Origin: an uncultured Kordiimonas sp.
GTDB taxonomy: Bacteria > Pseudomonadota > Alphaproteobacteria > Sphingomonadales > Kordiimonadaceae
Reading direction: 5' to 3'
DNA: 64,000 nt
Assembly: GCA_947503625.1 (NCBI GenBank)
Contig: CANNEK010000001.1
Span: forward strand, 1 to 64,000
Part shown: in pieces, positions 63,138 to 64,000 of the stretch
Position numbering within the stretch: position 1 is the stretch's first letter
Layout of the letters: each line of letters opens with the position of its first letter
Made by a program: the position numbers and the translations under genes
The notes under the pieces: generated by a model
Database searches by the model: none
What the model saw: only the letters and a program-made list of their open reading frames with translations
What the model was told of the DNA's origin: nothing

Positions 63138-64000
63138 ATGACCACAAAAAAAACAACCAAAAAGGCGACAGCGTCGCCGCGAAAGCGCACGGCCAAGCCT
63201 GCGCTTTACAAAGCATCCAATGATGAGCTGATAGAGTTTTACCGCCAAATGCTGTTGATACGGCGTTTTGAGGAAAAAGCCGGCCAGATGTATGGCATGG
63301 GGCTTATCGGCGGTTTTTGCCATTTATATATTGGACAGGAAGCCGTTGCGGTTGGTGTTCAGTCGGCTTTGAAGGAAGGCGACAAGGTTATTTCTGGATA
63401 CCGCGAGCACGGCCAGATGGTAGCGCTTGGCAGTGATCCACGCGCAATCATGGCAGAACTTACCGGTCGGTCAGGCGGTGTGTCACAGGGCAAGGGCGGT
63501 TCAATGCATATGTTTGATCCCGCCAATGGTTTTTACGGCGGGCACGGCATTGTTGGTGCGCAGGTTTCCCTCGGGACCGGCCTTGCGTTCGCGAATAAAT
63601 ACCGGAAGACAGACAATGTCTCGGTTTCCTATTTTGGCGACGGTGCCGCCAATCAGGGCCAGGTTTACGAAAGCTTTAATATGGCCGAGATATGGAATCT
63701 GCCGGCCATTTATATCATCGAAAACAACCAGTATGCCATGGGCACATCCGTTAGTAGGGCGAGTTCACAACCGCAACTGTATCGTCGCGGTGAAAGTTTC
63801 AATATCCCCGGGCGTCACGTTGACGGCATGAATGTACTTGCTGTTCGCGCCGCGATGGAAGATGCGCTTGACCATTGTCGGTCTGGCAAAGGCCCGATGA
63901 TTCTGGAGATGGAAACATATCGTTACAGAGGTCACTCCATGTCCGACCCTGCCAAATACAGGTCAAAGGAAGAAGTGCAAAAGATGCGGGCAGACCATGA
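63138..64000 (+). CDS. pdhA: Pyruvate dehydrogenase E1 component subunit alpha (partial, runs off window)
   Basis: Thiamine-diphosphate-dependent decarboxylase subunit of the PDH complex. 287 residues are visible, truncated by the window edge. The Lys/Thr/Ala-rich N-terminus (about 1-25) is variable; then FYRQMLLIRRFEEKAGQMYG, the substrate segment QGKGGSMHMFD, and the ThDP motif GDGAANQGQ...IENN. The phosphorylation-type loop RGHSMSDPAKYR is seen near the end. GGAAGG precedes ATG 63138. Beta and E2 subunits are expected downstream. Confidence 0.97.
   Translation, partial: MTTKKTTKKATASPRKRTAKPALYKASNDELIEFYRQMLLIRRFEEKAGQMYGMGLIGGFCHLYIGQEAVAVGVQSALKEGDKVISGYREHGQMVALGSDPRAIMAELTGRSGGVSQGKGGSMHMFDPANGFYGGHGIVGAQVSLGTGLAFANKYRKTDNVSVSYFGDGAANQGQVYESFNMAEIWNLPAIYIIENNQYAMGTSVSRASSQPQLYRRGESFNIPGRHVDGMNVLAVRAAMEDALDHCRSGKGPMILEMETYRYRGHSMSDPAKYRSKEEVQKMRADH

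Overview
The window is a compact, gene-dense stretch of an alphaproteobacterial chromosome with moderate GC content. The evidence for this assignment is gene content and order: a complete nuoA-N operon followed by birA, coaX, an RNase J gene, a methylmalonyl-CoA epimerase, a DUF1467 gene, proS, lolC-lolD and dnaE; then rpsB-tsf, pyrH-frr-uppS-cdsA-dxr-rseP-bamA-skp-fabZ; then gltA-gltX, comEC, lexA-moeA-moaC-trpC-trpD-trpG; then trpE with a SurA/PpiD-like chaperone, tpiA, secG, pyrG, eno, ftsB and pdhA. This synteny and an alphaproteobacterial SOS box (GTTC-N7-GTTC) before lexA place it in Alphaproteobacteria. I cannot fix the order from sequence alone; a marine Kordiimonadales- or Rhodospirillales-like lineage is a guess.

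Layout. 1-2047: two identical tRNA-Val(UAC) genes, a secreted esterase-like hydrolase, a 52-residue Pmp3/YqaE membrane protein on the minus strand, and tRNA-Asp with a terminator. 2048-16236: respiratory complex I, all 14 subunits on one strand with overlapping or near-touching ends. 16236-20183: biotin ligase, pantothenate kinase, RNase J, epimerase and DUF1467 protein, ending in a terminator. 20581-28663: prolyl-tRNA synthetase, lipoprotein release transporter, small membrane protein, replicative polymerase, Nudix hydrolase. 28664-30931: promoter, structured leader, S2 and EF-Ts. 31075-40178: UMP kinase, ribosome recycling, isoprenoid and phospholipid synthesis, and outer-membrane biogenesis. 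40346-40855: an isolated RTX calcium-binding protein. 40925-43661 (minus): citrate synthase and glutamyl-tRNA synthetase. 43852-55464: comEC, then lexA, molybdopterin and tryptophan genes on the minus strand, interrupted by one inverted polysaccharide-deacetylase-like gene. 55743-64000: glycolysis, CTP synthesis, secretion, a secreted protein of unknown function, an M20 peptidase, cell division and the start of the pyruvate dehydrogenase operon.

Most of the window is housekeeping: energy conservation (complex I, citrate synthase, enolase, triose-phosphate isomerase, PDH E1), envelope assembly (RseP, BamA, Skp, LolCD, SurA/PpiD-like, SecG, FtsB), translation and replication. I see no phage, insertion sequence, CRISPR array or defence island. 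The points most worth a second look are an EF-hand-like calcium-binding pair inserted in a BamA surface loop, a long histone-H1-like tail on ribosomal protein S2 behind a structured leader RNA, an isolated ten-repeat RTX protein, a tryptophan locus split by an inverted gene with an inverted repeat inside the trpG promoter, and the absence of lpxD/lpxA/lpxB from their usual place beside fabZ.
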